Of a stretch of 15,273 nt of DNA, positions 13,690 to 15,273 are shown in pieces. A program made the translations under genes and the position numbers. The stretch spans positions 6,371 to 21,643 of the forward strand of contig MHDY01000061.1 of assembly GCA_001803705.1 (NCBI GenBank), written 5' to 3'. The notes beneath the pieces were generated by a model that saw only the letters and a list, made by a program, of their open reading frames with translations, did no database searches and was not told the origin of the DNA. Each line of letters begins with the position of its first letter. Within the stretch, counting starts at the first letter, position 1. The DNA is from Nitrospirae bacterium GWC2_56_14. Lineage in GTDB: Bacteria; Nitrospirota; UBA9217.

Positions 13690-14847
13690 TTATTTCTGTC
13701 TGCTCGCTTCCTTGATCATGTCGAGGGCGATGACGTTGCGCTGGATCTGGTTCGTTCCCTCATAGATCTGGAGGATCTTGGCGTCACGCATCATTTTCTC
13801 GACGGGGTACTCTTTCATATAGCCAGAACCGCCCATGATCTGGACCGCGTCAGTGGTGACCTTCATGCCCGTGTCGGTGGCGAAGAGCTTTGCCATTGCG
13901 GAAGCACGGGAGAAATCCTTGGCTCCGCTGTCCATCATGCGGGCGGCGGAATAAACAAGGGCCCGGGCCGCCTCGGTCTGGGTCTGCATGTCGGCAAGCA
14001 TGTGCTGAATGGCCTGGAAGGAGGTGATGGGCTGGCCGAACTGGACCCTGCCTTTGGCGAACTTGATGCACTCGTCGATGGCGCCCTGGGCCACGCCCAC
14101 GCCCTGGGCACCTACGCCTGCGCGGGAGCAGTCGAGGGTCTTCATGGCCACAATAAATCCCATGCCTTCCCTGGCGATCAGGTTTTCCTTGGGGATGCGG
14201 CAGTTATTGAAGATGAGCTCGGTCGTCGATGATGCGCGGATGCCCATCTTGTTCTCTTTTTTGCCGAAGGTAAAGCCGGGAGTGCCTTTTTCCACGATAA
14301 AGCACGAGGCGCCGCGGGCGCCCTTGGATTTGTCCGTGATGGCGATGACCGTGTAAATCTGGGCCTCGCCGCCGTTCGTGATCCACTGTTTCGTGCCGTT
14401 CAGGACATATTCATTCCCTTCGAGCTTCGCCGTGGTCTGCACTCCGCTGGCGTCGCTGCCTGCGTTCGCTTCGGTCAGGCCGAATGCGGCGAGGTGCTTT
14501 CCCGATGCGATATTGGGCAGGTATTTTTTCTTCTGCGCATCACTGCCGTGGAGCAGTATGGGGTACGTGCCGAGGGCGTTGGCCGCATAGCTGGTGGAAA
14601 CACCGAGGCAGGCCTTCGATATTTCCTCGATGGCGATATAGAGCTCGAAGCTCTTTTTGCCGAGGCCGCCGTATTCTTCGGGAATATAAATACCGAAGAG
14701 GTCCGCCTGGGCCATGGCTTTCATGATATCCGTGGGGAACTTGTTCTGTTCATCCAGTTCGGCCCGCACCGGCACGATCTTCTCAACCGCGATCTGCCGT
14801 GCGAGATCGCGTATCATGATCTGATCCTCTGTCAACAAATAGTCCAT
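13690..14847 (-). CDS. acyl-CoA dehydrogenase (butyryl/short-chain type)
   Basis: A 385-residue flavoprotein that interconverts acyl-CoA and 2-enoyl-CoA using ETF as electron partner. The FAD-binding signature GLTEANAGSD is at 123-132, WITNGG at 155-160, the CoA/FAD region QFGQPITSFQAIQHMLADMQ at 269-288, and the catalytic base Glu363 is in QIYEGTNQIQR, the position used by short-chain and butyryl-CoA dehydrogenases. ATG 14847 follows GGAGG. It is in the same series as etfB and etfA and directly follows fabH, so it could act in the reductive direction on enoyl intermediates or recycle acyl-CoA; the sequence alone does not decide. The 75-base AT-rich gap to fabH shows no convincing promoter. 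Confidence 0.95.
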   Translation of the reverse strand: MDYLLTEDQIMIRDLARQIAVEKIVPVRAELDEQNKFPTDIMKAMAQADLFGIYIPEEYGGLGKKSFELYIAIEEISKACLGVSTSYAANALGTYPILLHGSDAQKKKYLPNIASGKHLAAFGLTEANAGSDASGVQTTAKLEGNEYVLNGTKQWITNGGEAQIYTVIAITDKSKGARGASCFIVEKGTPGFTFGKKENKMGIRASSTTELIFNNCRIPKENLIAREGMGFIVAMKTLDCSRAGVGAQGVGVAQGAIDECIKFAKGRVQFGQPITSFQAIQHMLADMQTQTEAARALVYSAARMMDSGAKDFSRASAMAKLFATDTGMKVTTDAVQIMGGSGYMKEYPVEKMMRDAKILQIYEGTNQIQRNVIALDMIKEASRQK

Positions 14848-14922
14848 TCCAACCTCCGGATTACCGTAAAATTTTTATATAAATATATGAACCCAGATAA
14901 ATTCTATTGTTAAGGCGCATCT

Positions 14923-15273
14923 TTACCACCGAACGAGCGCCGAGGCCCAGGTCAGGCCGCCGCCGAAGGCCTCGAACAGGAGGAGGTGATTGTCCTTGAT
15001 CCTGCCGTCGCGGACCGCTTCGTCCAGCGCCATGGGGATCGATGCCGCCGAGGTATTCCCGTATTTAGGAAGGGTGAGCACGACCTTTTCCATGGGCATG
15101 TTCAGGCGCTGCGCCATGGCCTGGATGATCCGCAGATTTGCCTGGTGCGGAACAAGGAAGTCGATCTCCTCCGGTTTTACCTTGTTGTGCTCCAGCGCTT
15201 CCTGCACAACGCCTTCGAGCGCCCGTACGGCGGCTTTGAAGGTCTCGTTGCCTTTCATACGGATGAAGTGCAT
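14923..15273 (-). CDS. fabH: beta-ketoacyl-ACP synthase III, C-terminal part
   Basis: FabH starts fatty acid synthesis by condensing an acyl-CoA primer with malonyl-ACP. Only the last 116 residues are in the window; the gene continues past the right edge, so the first Met here is internal. The catalytic His (VPHQANLRIIQ) and Asn (GNTSAASIP) are present, followed by ALDEAVRDGRIK and the standard C-terminus EAFGGGLTWASALVRW. The active-site Cys must lie outside the window. Confidence 0.96.
   Translation of the reverse strand: MHFIRMKGNETFKAAVRALEGVVQEALEHNKVKPEEIDFLVPHQANLRIIQAMAQRLNMPMEKVVLTLPKYGNTSAASIPMALDEAVRDGRIKDNHLLLFEAFGGGLTWASALVRW

Noticed and set aside
14848..14922. Promoter in the AT-rich fabH/acd gap
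   Set aside because: TTAACA is present but the nearest -10-like hexamer is about 20 bases away; the spacing is poor and I could not support a site.

Overview
The window comes from a Gram-negative-type bacterium of medium-to-high GC. It has lipoproteins and a periplasmic-binding-protein-like PBP activator, a canonical type II fatty acid operon, and an ETF whose alpha subunit carries ferredoxin clusters. My best guess is an uncultured Nitrospirota- or Desulfobacterota-like lineage; this is an inference from gene content, and no taxonomic marker was searched.

Layout. The right 12 kb is one long minus-strand series, read from the right edge leftward: fabH (partial), acyl-CoA dehydrogenase, etfB, etfA (ferredoxin-fused), fabD, a small exported OB-fold-like protein, fabG, acpP, fabF, rnc, a radical SAM protein, an exported 158-residue protein, purM, purN and a 43-residue putative lipoprotein. 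purM has its own sigma70-like promoter, so at least two transcription units are present. The left 3 kb contains plus-strand tRNA-Ala(CGC) with a terminator and a plus-strand higBA toxin-antitoxin pair with a terminator. Leftmost is a minus-strand unit with a near-consensus promoter, a 36-codon basic mini-gene and a PBP-activator-like lipoprotein that runs off the left edge.

How the genes work together. FabH, FabD, FabG, FabF and AcpP cover initiation, malonyl loading, condensation and ketoreduction of fatty acid synthesis. No dehydratase or dedicated enoyl reductase is visible, but an acyl-CoA dehydrogenase and its electron-transfer flavoprotein sit between fabH and fabD. EtfB resembles the clostridial electron-bifurcating type and EtfA adds two [4Fe-4S] motifs, so this module may couple acyl/enoyl redox chemistry to ferredoxin or NADH. 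rnc sits directly after fabF, as in many bacteria.

The most unusual signal is in the gaps. Five intergenic spaces of the minus-strand series (purN/purM, radical SAM/rnc, fabF/acpP, etfA/etfB, etfB/acd) hold long imperfect hairpins. Their arms are built from repeated short words, and the word differs at each locus. One has apparently run into the 3' end of rnc, so that the last residues of RNase III are translated from it, and it also forms the leader of the radical SAM gene. No other stretch over 300 bases lacks a gene.
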